The notes under the pieces are model-generated. The model was not told the origin of the DNA, made no database searches, and saw nothing but the letters and a program-made list of their open reading frames with translations. A program made the position numbers and the translations under genes. Below are positions 30,677 through 41,234 of a stretch of 64,000 nt of DNA, piece by piece. Source of the DNA: JAGVSZ01 sp963747775 (GTDB taxonomy: Bacteria; Pseudomonadota; Gammaproteobacteria; Burkholderiales; SG8-39). The number at the start of each line of letters is the position of its first letter. Within the stretch, counting starts at the first letter, position 1. Where the stretch lies: contig CAVVGT010000016.1 of assembly GCA_963747775.1 (NCBI GenBank), positions 186,001 through 250,000 of the forward strand, in the 5' to 3' direction.

Positions 30677-32248
30677 CTATTTCCGGAACAGGTTGATCTT
30701 GTCGGTATTGATGAGATCCGGCGCGGTCCAGCCGTTGAGGTCGTACTCGTTCAGGCACTGGTCGGCGAAGCCCTTGAACCGGTCGTAGGCGCCCGAGGCG
30801 ATCGCGCCGAAGAGCGCATACCGGCGGATCTCCTCGTGGCTGCCGCTGTAGTTGATCTCGTAGAGCTCGTGCCGCCCGCCGAACTCGGTGCCGACCGCAT
30901 CCCACAGGGCCTTCATCACCTTGACGCGCCCCATCGCGTCGACGCCGCCGGAACCGCGCAGGTAGCGGTCGAGGTACGGGCGCAGCTCCGGGGTGTTGAA
31001 GTCCTTCGCGTGCGAGTTGAGGAAGATGAGCCCGCTCGCCACCGTCTTCTCGATCAGGTTCTTCACCTGCACGTAGGCCTCGGGCGCGAGCACCTGGTAG
31101 GCGGAAGCCGCCTCCATGCTGGGAAGAATGCACCCGCTCTCCCAGGGGTCGGCCGAGTGCGCCATCGCATTGGTGCACGCCCACAGCATGTTGCGCCAGG
31201 CGATCGCTTCACCGATGTTCGCCTCGACGCCGCGGAACTGGCGCGCGCCGGTGATCTCGGTCGCCTTGATCATCAGCCCGATGATGAAGTCGAGCTTCAC
31301 CGCGAGCCGCGTGCAGCCCTGGAACATCGCGCGCGGCAGGAAGCCGGTGCGCGGGAAGAAGTTGTTCGCCTTTTCCGTGTCGGCGAAGACGAACACGTCC
31401 TCCCACGGCACGAACGCGTCGTCGAGCACGAAGACCGCGTCGTTCTCGTCCAGCCGGCTCGAGAGCGGATAGTCGAACGGGCTGCCCATCGCGGCGGCAC
31501 GGTACTCGTTCGAGACGCGACAGATGAGCTTCACCCCCTTGGCGTTCGTCGGGACCATGAAGACCATCGAGAAATTCTTGTCCTGCACCGGGATCAGGCC
31601 GTGGTGCGCGACGAACGTGAAATGCGTGAGCGCCGAGCCGGTCGCGACGACCTTCGCGCCGCTGACGTAGATGCCGGCGTCGGTCTCCTTGGTGACGTGG
31701 CAGTAGACGTCGGTCGCCCCGCCCGGCGCGCCGGGCGCGATGTTGCGATCCACCGGCGGATGGATGATCGCGTGGTTCACGAACGGCACGCGCTCCTGGC
31801 TCGCGCGATACCAGCGGCGCGCGTTCTCTTGGTACGGCGCGTAGAACTCCGCGTTCGCACCGAGCGTCCCGAGGAACGCCGCCTTGTAGTCGGGCGAGCG
31901 GCCGAGCCAGCCGTAGGTGACCCGGGCCCACTCGGCAATCGCGTCGCGCGACTTGACCTGCTCCTCGACCGTGCGCGGGGCGATGAAGTAGCGGTGCGTG
32001 AACCCGCCCCATTCGGTCGGGCAGGTCAGTACGTTCTTCCCGGACTTGTGGTCCGCGTGCAGCGCGTCGTAGAGCCGCGCGATCATCCGGGCGGTGTTCT
32101 GGAACGCCGGGTGCTGGGTGATGTTCTTCACCCGCTCCCCGTAGATCCAGATCTCGCGCCCGTCGTCGAGGCTGTCGAGGAACTCCTTGCCGGTGTACGG
32201 GAGCGTGACCTTCCCGCTTGCGGCCTTCGAGGAGGCTGCAGTGCTCAT
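30677..32248 (-). CDS. HpaB-family FADH2-dependent monooxygenase
   Basis: A 523-residue protein of the 4-hydroxyphenylacetate 3-hydroxylase large-component family (HpaB/PvcC/TftD). RVPFVNHAIIHPPVDRN is the conserved flavin/substrate block, and the C-terminal domain has an acyl-CoA dehydrogenase-like fold. These enzymes add oxygen to phenols using FADH2 supplied by a separate reductase. No reductase gene is seen in the window. It heads the operon with the ABC importer and the BoxD-like dehydrogenase. Substrate is unknown; 4-hydroxyphenylacetate is only one option. Confidence 0.88.
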   Translation of the reverse strand: MSTAASSKAASGKVTLPYTGKEFLDSLDDGREIWIYGERVKNITQHPAFQNTARMIARLYDALHADHKSGKNVLTCPTEWGGFTHRYFIAPRTVEEQVKSRDAIAEWARVTYGWLGRSPDYKAAFLGTLGANAEFYAPYQENARRWYRASQERVPFVNHAIIHPPVDRNIAPGAPGGATDVYCHVTKETDAGIYVSGAKVVATGSALTHFTFVAHHGLIPVQDKNFSMVFMVPTNAKGVKLICRVSNEYRAAAMGSPFDYPLSSRLDENDAVFVLDDAFVPWEDVFVFADTEKANNFFPRTGFLPRAMFQGCTRLAVKLDFIIGLMIKATEITGARQFRGVEANIGEAIAWRNMLWACTNAMAHSADPWESGCILPSMEAASAYQVLAPEAYVQVKNLIEKTVASGLIFLNSHAKDFNTPELRPYLDRYLRGSGGVDAMGRVKVMKALWDAVGTEFGGRHELYEINYSGSHEEIRRYALFGAIASGAYDRFKGFADQCLNEYDLNGWTAPDLINTDKINLFRK

Positions 32249-32309
32249 GGGAATCCTCCTTGGTAGAGCGAGCGCCGAGATCGTCGTCTGGCGCGGATTG
32301 TTGACGGGA

Positions 32310-32338
32310 AATGTACCCCGCGGGCGGGCTTATTCCAA
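32310..32338 (-). promoter_or_regulatory. Candidate sigma-70 promoter of the oxygenase-importer operon
   Basis: On the minus strand, TTGGAA (32338-32333), 17 bp, then TACATT (32315-32310). It is about 62 bp upstream of the oxygenase ATG at 32248 and is the best match in the gap. Hand prediction. Confidence 0.45.
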
Positions 32339-32514
32339 GGGGCGGTGCAGCGCGGGTGGCGCAAGCGGAGAGCGGGTGCAGGTGCTCAAATGCACGCCCG
32401 GACCCCGCGCGCTCTCGTCGCCACGGCTTCTTGCTCGCCGCAAGCGGCCTACTGCACCAAGTTGATCCTGACACCGATCTGAGAAAAACGGGGCACTGCC
32501 CGCTAGATCCAAGA

Positions 32515-32787
32515 CTATGTCCTTTTGACCAACGTCGTCCTCTGACAGAGAAGCAATGCCAGATCTTTCCGCCGCTCCTTCTCGGCCGGCCACCCGACGA
32601 TATCCGCATGTAGCGGGTGAGGCTCAGGAGCAGGCGTGACAGTAAGTCCAACCTCGCTGATCGCACCCGCCGTCAGATTGGCTGACGCTAGTGCTCTTAA
32701 GCCCCGGGCTCTTCCCACGACGTTATCTGCCAAATCCCAAACCTCCGCCAGGGTGAGCGATGACGCTCTAAAGACGGAGGTAGCCAT
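32515..32787 (-). CDS. Third gene of the TIGR04255 module, unknown function
   Basis: A 90-residue protein from ATG 32787. The N-terminal half (SSLTLAEVWDLADNV) is helical; the C-terminal half has HADIVGWPAEKERRKDLALL, a pattern I associate with small proteins found beside TIGR04255 genes. That association is from memory and not tested. The gap to the middle gene is 133 bp. The base composition is less GC-rich than flanking genes. No catalytic motif is visible. Confidence 0.55.
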   Translation of the reverse strand: MATSVFRASSLTLAEVWDLADNVVGRARGLRALASANLTAGAISEVGLTVTPAPEPHPLHADIVGWPAEKERRKDLALLLCQRTTLVKRT

Positions 32788-32920
32788 GAGCGCTGGCTGT
32801 AGCGAAGACGGCGGTATGAAGGCGGAGGGTCGGACCCCAAACGGCCCTCCGATATGACTGCGCTGCAGAACGAAACGACTGATCCGTTCGCCAGCGTCAA
32901 TCGGTGCGGTGGACTCGGAC

Positions 32921-33406
32921 TTAGAGAACAGCCTCTTGAATCGCGCGAATAACCCGGGGAGGAATCACTTCACTCAATTGCTCCGAGCCGTTCTGCCTCG
33001 AGTGCTCGCTCAAGAGTGCCGCGTACGCGAGCTTCCCAGTAGGACCAATGCTCACCGATATGACCCTCCCTCCCGAACCGGCCCACTCGAATGCGATCTC
33101 ACCATCCGGCTCAGGAACGATGTCGGGAACGGGAAGATTGCGAGGGAGAGCTAACGCAAACCGGAAAGCTTGCTCAGCGGTCATTGCCTCAATGGGTCGC
33201 GCTGAATAGCCATCCCATCCTTGGTGTGCACACGCAGCGCGAGCCTCCGCGATCTGCTGTTCAATCAACTCAAAGCCGGTTTTCGCGTAGTGGCGGTAGG
33301 CGCGCGTCGCATGAGCCGCCAGCCGTGACGCAGGCTCGCTCGCGGCAGACGATCCAGCTCCATGTCTCCACCCCGAAACGTAAGCAACCGAAGAAACAGT
33401 CGTCAT
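32921..33406 (-). CDS. Middle gene of the TIGR04255 module, unknown function
   Basis: A 161-residue protein of unknown function. Residues 60-75 read AHQGWDGYSARPIEA, followed by FRFALALP and a short beta-rich region PEPDGEIAFEW and VISVSIGPTGKLAYAALL. The GWDGY-SA-PI pattern followed by a DGEI strand is shared by a group of uncharacterised proteins usually encoded next to TIGR04255 genes. Its ATG overlaps the stop of the TIGR04255 gene by 4 bp, so the two are translationally coupled and probably act together. Confidence 0.7.
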   Translation of the reverse strand: MTTVSSVAYVSGWRHGAGSSAASEPASRLAAHATRAYRHYAKTGFELIEQQIAEARAACAHQGWDGYSARPIEAMTAEQAFRFALALPRNLPVPDIVPEPDGEIAFEWAGSGGRVISVSIGPTGKLAYAALLSEHSRQNGSEQLSEVIPPRVIRAIQEAVL

Positions 33407-34137
33407 TTGAAGAGCTCAAGTGCCTTGTTTGTGAGCGATGAGAAGAACACTCGGTTCTTGATCTCGCGGGCCGTGTCTAACGCGGCCCAAACGCTCTGAT
33501 CCATTGAAGGGTAGTGCTTGGCCTGAAAAACATCAATATCCAGGACGACTGGTGTAGCTGACGGCGTTCCAGGCTCCAGGGCATGCGTCACAATGGCCGC
33601 AAATCCCGTCTCCGCGACAGGAATGGTGATCTGCTGGAAGAAGCCCGCCAGGACCTGAGGTAGTTCGCTTGGGACCCGTGGAGCGCACGTCAAGAAATCA
33701 TCGAAATCGATCGGGCTCGCCGGGAGCTGGAGAACGTTGATGAAGCGGGTTGCCACCCTGATGATGGGGGTTTCCCCAACGATTGAGTTCCATCTTTCCC
33801 ACACTGATCGGGCTTCCTGCTTGAAGGCGTCCCAGGTCGAATAACCCTTCAGGATGCTAAACGTGATGCCTCGGTCTCGAAACTGGACGACCCGTGACCC
33901 ATCTTCATTGTCAAGCCGGTAACCGATCGTCGCGCTCTCGCGCGTCCTCGCCGTCAAGGCTGACTCCTGACCCATGGAAAACTCGAATACTCCATGTCTC
34001 AGCGTCTGCCTCTTCGGATATTTCTCGGAGAGCCTGTCGGCCGCAACCGCTACCTTCGCGAGATCCAACGGGGCATCGAACTGGACGTCGATGAGCGCCT
34101 CCCTGATCGGAGGATTGCGGAGAGTTGGTCGAGTCAC
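33403..34137 (-). CDS. TIGR04255 family protein
   Basis: A 244-residue protein matching the sporadically distributed TIGR04255 family. Family landmarks: RNPPIREALIDVQF at the start, GSRVVQFRDRGITFSILKGY in the middle, IRVATRFINVLQLP, then PQVLAGFFQQITIPV and VVLDIDVFQ. The start is GTG 34137. The family has no proven function; it appears in scattered genomes, often in accessory regions, which suggests horizontal transfer and possibly defence, but that is inference. It is 40 bp downstream of icmF on the same strand. Confidence 0.85.
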   Translation of the reverse strand: MTRPTLRNPPIREALIDVQFDAPLDLAKVAVAADRLSEKYPKRQTLRHGVFEFSMGQESALTARTRESATIGYRLDNEDGSRVVQFRDRGITFSILKGYSTWDAFKQEARSVWERWNSIVGETPIIRVATRFINVLQLPASPIDFDDFLTCAPRVPSELPQVLAGFFQQITIPVAETGFAAIVTHALEPGTPSATPVVLDIDVFQAKHYPSMDQSVWAALDTAREIKNRVFFSSLTNKALELFK

Positions 34138-34177
34138 TGGTTAAGCCTGCGTGGCGTACGTCATCTGCTGGTGGTCA

Positions 34178-37100
34178 CTACATACTCCTCCGATACTGCC
34201 CCCCCACCTCAAACAGCGCATGCGTGATCTGCCCCAGCGAGCAGACCCGCACTGCATCCACCAGCACCTCGAACACATTCTTGTTGTCGATCACCGCCTG
34301 CTGAAGGCGCTTCAGCATCGGGCCGCTCTCGGCCTGGTGGCGCTCGTGGAAATCGCGTAGCCGATTCAGCTGCCCCTGCTTCTCCTCGTCGGTCGACCGG
34401 ATCAGCTCGAGGTGTTCGGGCACCAGGTCGCCGTGGGGGTTGCGGAAGGTGTTGACGCCAATGATCGGGTACGAGCCGTCGTGCTTCTTGTGCTCGTAGA
34501 CCATCGACTCCTCCTGGATCTTGCTGCGCTGGTAACCGGTCTCCATCGCGCCGAGCACGCCGCCGCGCTCGCTGATCCGCTCGAACTCCTTCAGCACCGC
34601 CTCCTCGACGAGATCGGTGAGCTCCTCGACGATGAAGCTGCCCTGGTTGGGATTCTCGTTCTTGGCGAGGCCCCATTCGCGGTTGATGATGAGCTGGATC
34701 GCCATCGCGCGGCGCACCGACTCTTCGGTCGGCGTGGTGATCGCCTCGTCGTAGGCGTTCGTGTGCAGCGAGTTGGTGTTGTCGTAGGTCGAGATCAGCG
34801 CCTGCAGCGTGGTGCGGATGTCGTTGAACGCGATCTCCTGCGCGTGCAGCGATCGCCCGCTGGTCTGCGAGTGGAACTTGAGCTTCTGGCTGCGCTCGTT
34901 CGCGCCGTACTTGTTCTTCATCGCCACCGCCCAGATGCGCCGGGCGACGCGGCCGATCACCGAGTACTCCGGATCCATGCCGTAGCTGAAGAAGAAAGAG
35001 AGATTCGGTGCGAAGTCGTCGATGTGCATCCCGCGCGCGAGGTACGCCTCGACGAACGTGAATCCGTTCGAGAGCGTGAACGCGAGCTGCGAGATTGGGT
35101 TCGCGCCGGCCTCGGCGATGTGGTAGCCCGAGATCGACACCGAATAGAAGTTCTTCACCCGGTTGTGGACGAAGTACTCCTGGATGTCGCCCATCACCTT
35201 GAGGCTGAACTCGGTGGAGAAGATGCAGGTGTTCTGCCCCTGGTCCTCCTTGAGGATGTCGGCCTGTACCGTGCCGCGCACGCTCTCCAGCGTCCACTCG
35301 CGGATCTTGTCGGCCTCGTCCTCGGTCGGCTCGCGCCCGTTGTCCTTGCGGAACTTGTCGAGCTGCTGGTCGATCGCGGTGTTGAGGAACATCGCGAGGA
35401 TCGTCGGCGCCGGTCCGTTGATGGTCATCGACACCGAGGTGTTGGGGCTGCAGAGGTCGAACCCCGAGTACAGCACCTTCATGTCGTCGAGCGTGGCGAT
35501 GGAGACGCCCGAGTTGCCGACCTTGCCGTAGATGTCGGGGCGCAGATCCGGCTCGAAGCCGTAGAGCGTCACCGAGTCGAACGCCGTCGACAGGCGCTTC
35601 GCCGGCATGTCCTTCGAGAGCAGGTGGAAGCGCTTGTTGGTGCGGAAAGGATCGCCCTCGCCCGCGAACATGCGCGTCGGATCCTCGTTCTCGCGCTTGA
35701 ACGCGAACACCCCTGCGGTGAACGGGAACGAGCCCGGCACGTTCTCGAGCATCAGCCACTTGAGCTGCTCACCGTGGTCTTCGTACCGCGGCAGCACGAC
35801 CTTGCGGATCGGCGTGCCGGAGAGCGACGTGTAGGTGAGCTTGGTGCGGACCTCGCGGCCGCGGATCTTCACCACGTACTCGTCGCCCGAGTAGGCCTTG
35901 CGCATGGCGGGCCACATGTCGAGGAGCTTCTTCGCGCGAGGGTCGAGGCGGGGCCCGCGCTCGACGGCGAGGCGCTCGACCGTGTCGTGCGCGCCGTGCT
36001 TCTCGGTGCTGTCCGCCGCGAGCATGCGCATCGTCGCGCGCAGCTGCTGGATCTCGCGCGCGAGCTTCGACTGCTCGCCGGCGTGCTTGTGATACGCGCG
36101 CACCGCCTCGGCGATCTCGGCGAGGTAGCGGCTGCGCTGGGATGGGACGACGACGGTCTGGCTGGTCGACTGCTTCGTCGCGACGACGGGCAGGCGCCCC
36201 TTTGCGCGCGTCAGGCCGAGCTCGACGAGACGCGGTGCGATCGCCTGGTAGAGCGCAGTGACGCCGTCGTCGTTGAAGCGGCTCGCCATCGTGCCGAAAA
36301 CCGGCATCTCGTCCGGCGACTTCGAGAAGAGCTGCTTGTTGCGCTGGAATTGCTTGCGCACGTCGCGCAGCGCGTCGTGCGCGCCCTTGCGGTCGAACTT
36401 GTTGATCGCCACGAAGTCGGCGAAGTCGAGCATGTCGATCTTCTCGAGCTGGCTTGCGGCGCCGAACTCGGGCGTCATGACGTAGAGGCTCACGTCGACG
36501 AGCGGCACGATCGCGGCGTCGCCCTGCCCGATGCCCGAGGTCTCGACGAGGACGAGGTCGAAGCCCGCGACGCGGCACGCCGCGATGGCGTCTCCGAGCG
36601 CAGGAGACACCTCCGACCCGGCCTCGCGTGTCGCGAGCGAGCGCATGAACACCTTCGGCGTATTTATCGCGTTCATGCGGATCCGGTCGCCGAGCAGCGC
36701 GCCGCCCGACTTGCGCCGCGACGGGTCGACGGCGAGCACCGCGATGTCGAGCGCGTCGTCCTGGTCGAGGCGGAACCGGCGGATCACCTCGTCGGTGAGC
36801 GAGCTCTTGCCCGCGCCGCCGGTGCCAGTGATGCCGAGCACGGGGATGCGCTTGGTGTCGCCTTCCTCGACGAGCGCCTTGCGCTTCGCGCCATCGTAGG
36901 AACCGGATTCGAGCGCCGTGATCAGGCGCGCCAGCGCACGGCGGTCGCCGTTGCGCACGGCCTTGAGATCCTTCGGCGCGTACTTCGCGAGATCCTCGTC
37001 GCAGCGCTGGATCATGTCGTTGATCATGCCCTGCAAGCCCATCTTGGCGCCGTCCTCGGGCGAGTAGATGCGCGTGACGCCGTACTCGTGCAGTGCCTTG

Positions 37101-37447
37101 ACCTCGGCCGGCACGATCACCCCGCCGCCCCCGCCGAAGACCTTGATGTTCTCGCCGCCCCGCTCGCGCAGGAGGTCCAGCATGTACTTGAAGTACTCGA
37201 CGTGCCCGCCCTGGTACGAGCTCACCGCGATGCCCTGCACGTCCTCCTGCAGCGCCGCGGTCACCACTTCCTCGACCGAGCGGTTGTGCCCGAGGTGGAT
37301 CACCTCGCAGCCCGAGGCCTGGATGATCCGCCGCATGATGTTGATCGACGCGTCGTGCCCGTCGAACAGGCTCGCGGCGGTGACGAAGCGGATCTTGTGC
37401 TTCGCCTTGTAGGGCGTGAGCTGCTGGCTGACGGAGAGGTCGGTCAT
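34178..37447 (-). CDS. icmF: Fused isobutyryl-CoA mutase IcmF
   Basis: A 1089-residue fusion of three domains: B12-binding (about 18-150, DGHDAS at 29-34), G-protein chaperone (P-loop GTGGAGKS at 208-215) and the TIM-barrel acyl-CoA mutase (about 550 to the end). Substrate-defining residues are F594 (RMFAG) and Q738 (GQNTCI). Methylmalonyl-CoA mutase has Tyr and Arg here, while isobutyryl-CoA mutases have Phe and Gln, so this is an isobutyryl/n-butyryl-CoA mutase. The chaperone domain loads and protects adenosylcobalamin with GTP. Start ATG 37447; upstream in-frame sequence to 37801 is not family-like. Confidence 0.95.
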   Translation of the reverse strand: MTDLSVSQQLTPYKAKHKIRFVTAASLFDGHDASINIMRRIIQASGCEVIHLGHNRSVEEVVTAALQEDVQGIAVSSYQGGHVEYFKYMLDLLRERGGENIKVFGGGGGVIVPAEVKALHEYGVTRIYSPEDGAKMGLQGMINDMIQRCDEDLAKYAPKDLKAVRNGDRRALARLITALESGSYDGAKRKALVEEGDTKRIPVLGITGTGGAGKSSLTDEVIRRFRLDQDDALDIAVLAVDPSRRKSGGALLGDRIRMNAINTPKVFMRSLATREAGSEVSPALGDAIAACRVAGFDLVLVETSGIGQGDAAIVPLVDVSLYVMTPEFGAASQLEKIDMLDFADFVAINKFDRKGAHDALRDVRKQFQRNKQLFSKSPDEMPVFGTMASRFNDDGVTALYQAIAPRLVELGLTRAKGRLPVVATKQSTSQTVVVPSQRSRYLAEIAEAVRAYHKHAGEQSKLAREIQQLRATMRMLAADSTEKHGAHDTVERLAVERGPRLDPRAKKLLDMWPAMRKAYSGDEYVVKIRGREVRTKLTYTSLSGTPIRKVVLPRYEDHGEQLKWLMLENVPGSFPFTAGVFAFKRENEDPTRMFAGEGDPFRTNKRFHLLSKDMPAKRLSTAFDSVTLYGFEPDLRPDIYGKVGNSGVSIATLDDMKVLYSGFDLCSPNTSVSMTINGPAPTILAMFLNTAIDQQLDKFRKDNGREPTEDEADKIREWTLESVRGTVQADILKEDQGQNTCIFSTEFSLKVMGDIQEYFVHNRVKNFYSVSISGYHIAEAGANPISQLAFTLSNGFTFVEAYLARGMHIDDFAPNLSFFFSYGMDPEYSVIGRVARRIWAVAMKNKYGANERSQKLKFHSQTSGRSLHAQEIAFNDIRTTLQALISTYDNTNSLHTNAYDEAITTPTEESVRRAMAIQLIINREWGLAKNENPNQGSFIVEELTDLVEEAVLKEFERISERGGVLGAMETGYQRSKIQEESMVYEHKKHDGSYPIIGVNTFRNPHGDLVPEHLELIRSTDEEKQGQLNRLRDFHERHQAESGPMLKRLQQAVIDNKNVFEVLVDAVRVCSLGQITHALFEVGGQYRRSM

Positions 37448-37549
37448 TCTGGTGGCCCCGGAGCGCGCGACAGGGCCGACAAGTGTACTGCGATCAGGGA
37501 CTTGGGCGCCCTCTGGCAGGGCGTCCCGTGATCCGGGAAGGACCGGAGA

Positions 37550-37578
37550 CAAAACCGGTGCCGGAGGCAGCGGTTTTG
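37550..37578. terminator. Hairpin between icmF and the small membrane gene
   Basis: CAAAACCG (37550-37557) pairs with CGGTTTTG (37571-37578) around a 13-base loop. It sits between the stop of the leftward small gene (37630) and the icmF start. The stem ends in an A/T-rich arm but no long T-tract follows, so it is a weak terminator candidate. Confidence 0.4.
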
Positions 37579-37629
37579 CTGGCTTTGGGGTGCACGAGGG
37601 ACTGTGGCCCCTCGGTTCGTTACAACGGG

Positions 37630-37866
37630 CTAGCGGCGGAAAAGCCGAACGAAGCGGTTGCGCAGGGCGATGAGGGCGCCGGTGGCGAGCGCGGCGAACG
37701 TGGCGAAGGCGATCAGCACGAACCCCGTGAGCGCCGCGAACGCGACCGGAATGAGCAGCCAGAGCGGCGGACGGCGCCGGGTCGCGGCCTCTTCGATCCA
37801 TTCGGCGTCGCGCAGCTCGTAGGTGCGCGGCTCGCGGGGGGACGTCGTGCGGGCAGGGGTGTCCAT
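37630..37866 (-). CDS. Small membrane protein, function unknown
   Basis: A 78-residue protein from ATG 37866. A charged N-terminal half (SPREPRTYELRDAEWIEEAA) is followed by one long or two short hydrophobic helices (about residues 33-62) and a basic tail (RNRFVRLFRR). No family recognised. It is upstream of icmF on the same strand but separated by about 180 bp with a hairpin, so co-regulation is doubtful. An upstream in-frame start at 37929 is possible but would overlap the OxyR-like site. Confidence 0.55.
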   Translation of the reverse strand: MDTPARTTSPREPRTYELRDAEWIEEAATRRRPPLWLLIPVAFAALTGFVLIAFATFAALATGALIALRNRFVRLFRR

Positions 37867-37919
37867 GCGGGGTCCCATATCGGTCCGCATCATTGGACTA
37901 CAAGATGGGCGACGCGGTT

Positions 37920-37938
37920 CAATAGTCAATCCCTATTG
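37920..37938. promoter_or_regulatory. OxyR-like binding half-site upstream of katG
   Basis: CAATAG (37920-37925) and CTATTG (37933-37938) are perfect inverted arms. The inner part ATAG-N7-CTAT matches the OxyR dimer consensus (ATAGNTNNNANCTAT) in both outer tetrads. A weaker second palindrome, GTTT-N5-AAAC, follows one helical turn later. The location, 174 bp before the katG start, suits an activator of a catalase-peroxidase gene. Confidence 0.55.
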
Positions 37939-38111
37939 GCTCGTTTGCATTAAACGATTTCCCCTGTCGGCCCGCCGTCGCTAGTCTGCGCCCGTCTGCG
38001 GCAATCGCCTTGGCTACTATCAATCCCATTGCTAGAACCTATTTGATCGATCGGTACCCGGACTCCAAACTGGATCGAGTAGTTAGGTGCAAACAAATAA
38101 AGGATAGAACC

Positions 38112-40291
<2,180 letters not shown>

Positions 40292-40371
40292 TCTCAGAGG
40301 AAAGGTCTTAGAGGTCCTATACCGCACAGCCGCGACCTGACATCGGGTTATCCCGGGCCAGGTCGAGGCTG

Positions 40372-40461
40372 AGCGTGCGGCGCCAGCTCGTGCATTTCAC
40401 CAAAGCCGATCCGGCGTACGGCGCCGGCGTGGCGAAGGCGCTGGGATTGAACGTGCGCTAG
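40372..40461 (+). pseudogene. C-terminal remnant of a monofunctional haem catalase
   Basis: In frame to the TAG at 40459-40461 the sequence reads RRQLVHFTKADPAYGAGVAK then ALGLNVR. This is the last helix of monofunctional (KatA/KatE-type) catalases, not of KatG. No upstream catalase sequence is present. It follows katG by 80 bp and suggests that an older catalase gene was replaced or deleted at this locus. Confidence 0.65.
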
Positions 40462-40550
40462 CCGGCGGCGCGCGCAGGCCGGCACTCATTTGCCCCGGCG
40501 TCGCCCGGGCTGTAGAGTGCCGGCCTTCCCCACGTTGGAACCGCGCGCAA

Positions 40551-41198
40551 ATGCTCAACCCTTCCCTGCTTCGTGCCACCGCGGCCGCCCTGGCCGCCCT
40601 GTTGATCGCGGCCTGCAGCATGGACGCGCGCACCTCGCTCGACGCGAGCTGGATCGACCCGACCGTGAAAGGCAAGAAGTTCAAGAAGGTGCTGATCCTC
40701 TCGGTCGCGACCGACGAGTTCGCGCAGCAGTACTTCCAGCAGGACATGGCCGCCGCGATGCGCGCGCGCGGCATGAACGCCGTCGCCTCGGAGCGCTTCT
40801 TCACGCACAAGAGTCCCTCCGAGCAGGCGCGCTTCATGCGGGCAGTCGACAGTTCCGATGCCGACGCCGTCCTGCTCGCACGGGTGATCGGCGTCGACCA
40901 GAAGACCGGGACGGTCCCGGGAATGCTGACCGGCCCGAGGGGCACGCCCGTGACGGAGACGGTCGGCCTCAGCAACGCCGTTGCCGCGACGTTTGCGCCG
41001 ACCATGTATGTGCGCCCGAGCGACTACACGCTCACGACCGTGATCGTCGAGACGGTGCTCTACGAGCTGAAGGGCCGCAGGGCCATCTGGTCCGCGCGGA
41101 CCAACACGGCCAACGCCGACCAGGGCGACCTCAAGCCTGCGATCGCGCAGTTTGTCAGCGTGTTGATCGGGGCGATGGAGCGGGACGGACTGCTGTAG
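40551..41198 (+). CDS. DUF4136-like lipoprotein
   Basis: A 215-residue lipoprotein with signal peptide and lipobox LIAAC (Cys22). The start of the mature protein, ARTSLDASWIDPTVKGKKFK, then KVLILSVATDEF, resembles DUF4136/YajI-like outer-membrane lipoproteins with a strand-helix beginning. Function unknown; likely anchored in the outer membrane. The gene is intact although its neighbours katG and panB are not. Confidence 0.75.
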   Translation: MLNPSLLRATAAALAALLIAACSMDARTSLDASWIDPTVKGKKFKKVLILSVATDEFAQQYFQQDMAAAMRARGMNAVASERFFTHKSPSEQARFMRAVDSSDADAVLLARVIGVDQKTGTVPGMLTGPRGTPVTETVGLSNAVAATFAPTMYVRPSDYTLTTVIVETVLYELKGRRAIWSARTNTANADQGDLKPAIAQFVSVLIGAMERDGLL

Positions 41199-41234
41199 CC
41201 GCGCGCAGGCGCGCCCCCGGTCAGGGGGACCTCA

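Noticed and set aside
34412..37531. Over 1000-codon open frame on the plus strand opposite icmF
   Set aside because: Composition is typical of an antisense frame (His/Arg/Val/Ala repeats without motifs); icmF explains the region completely.
41214..41228. CCCCC-GGTCA-GGGGG hairpin between convergent genes as terminator
   Set aside because: Short 5-bp stem and no T-tract; likely chance in GC-rich DNA.
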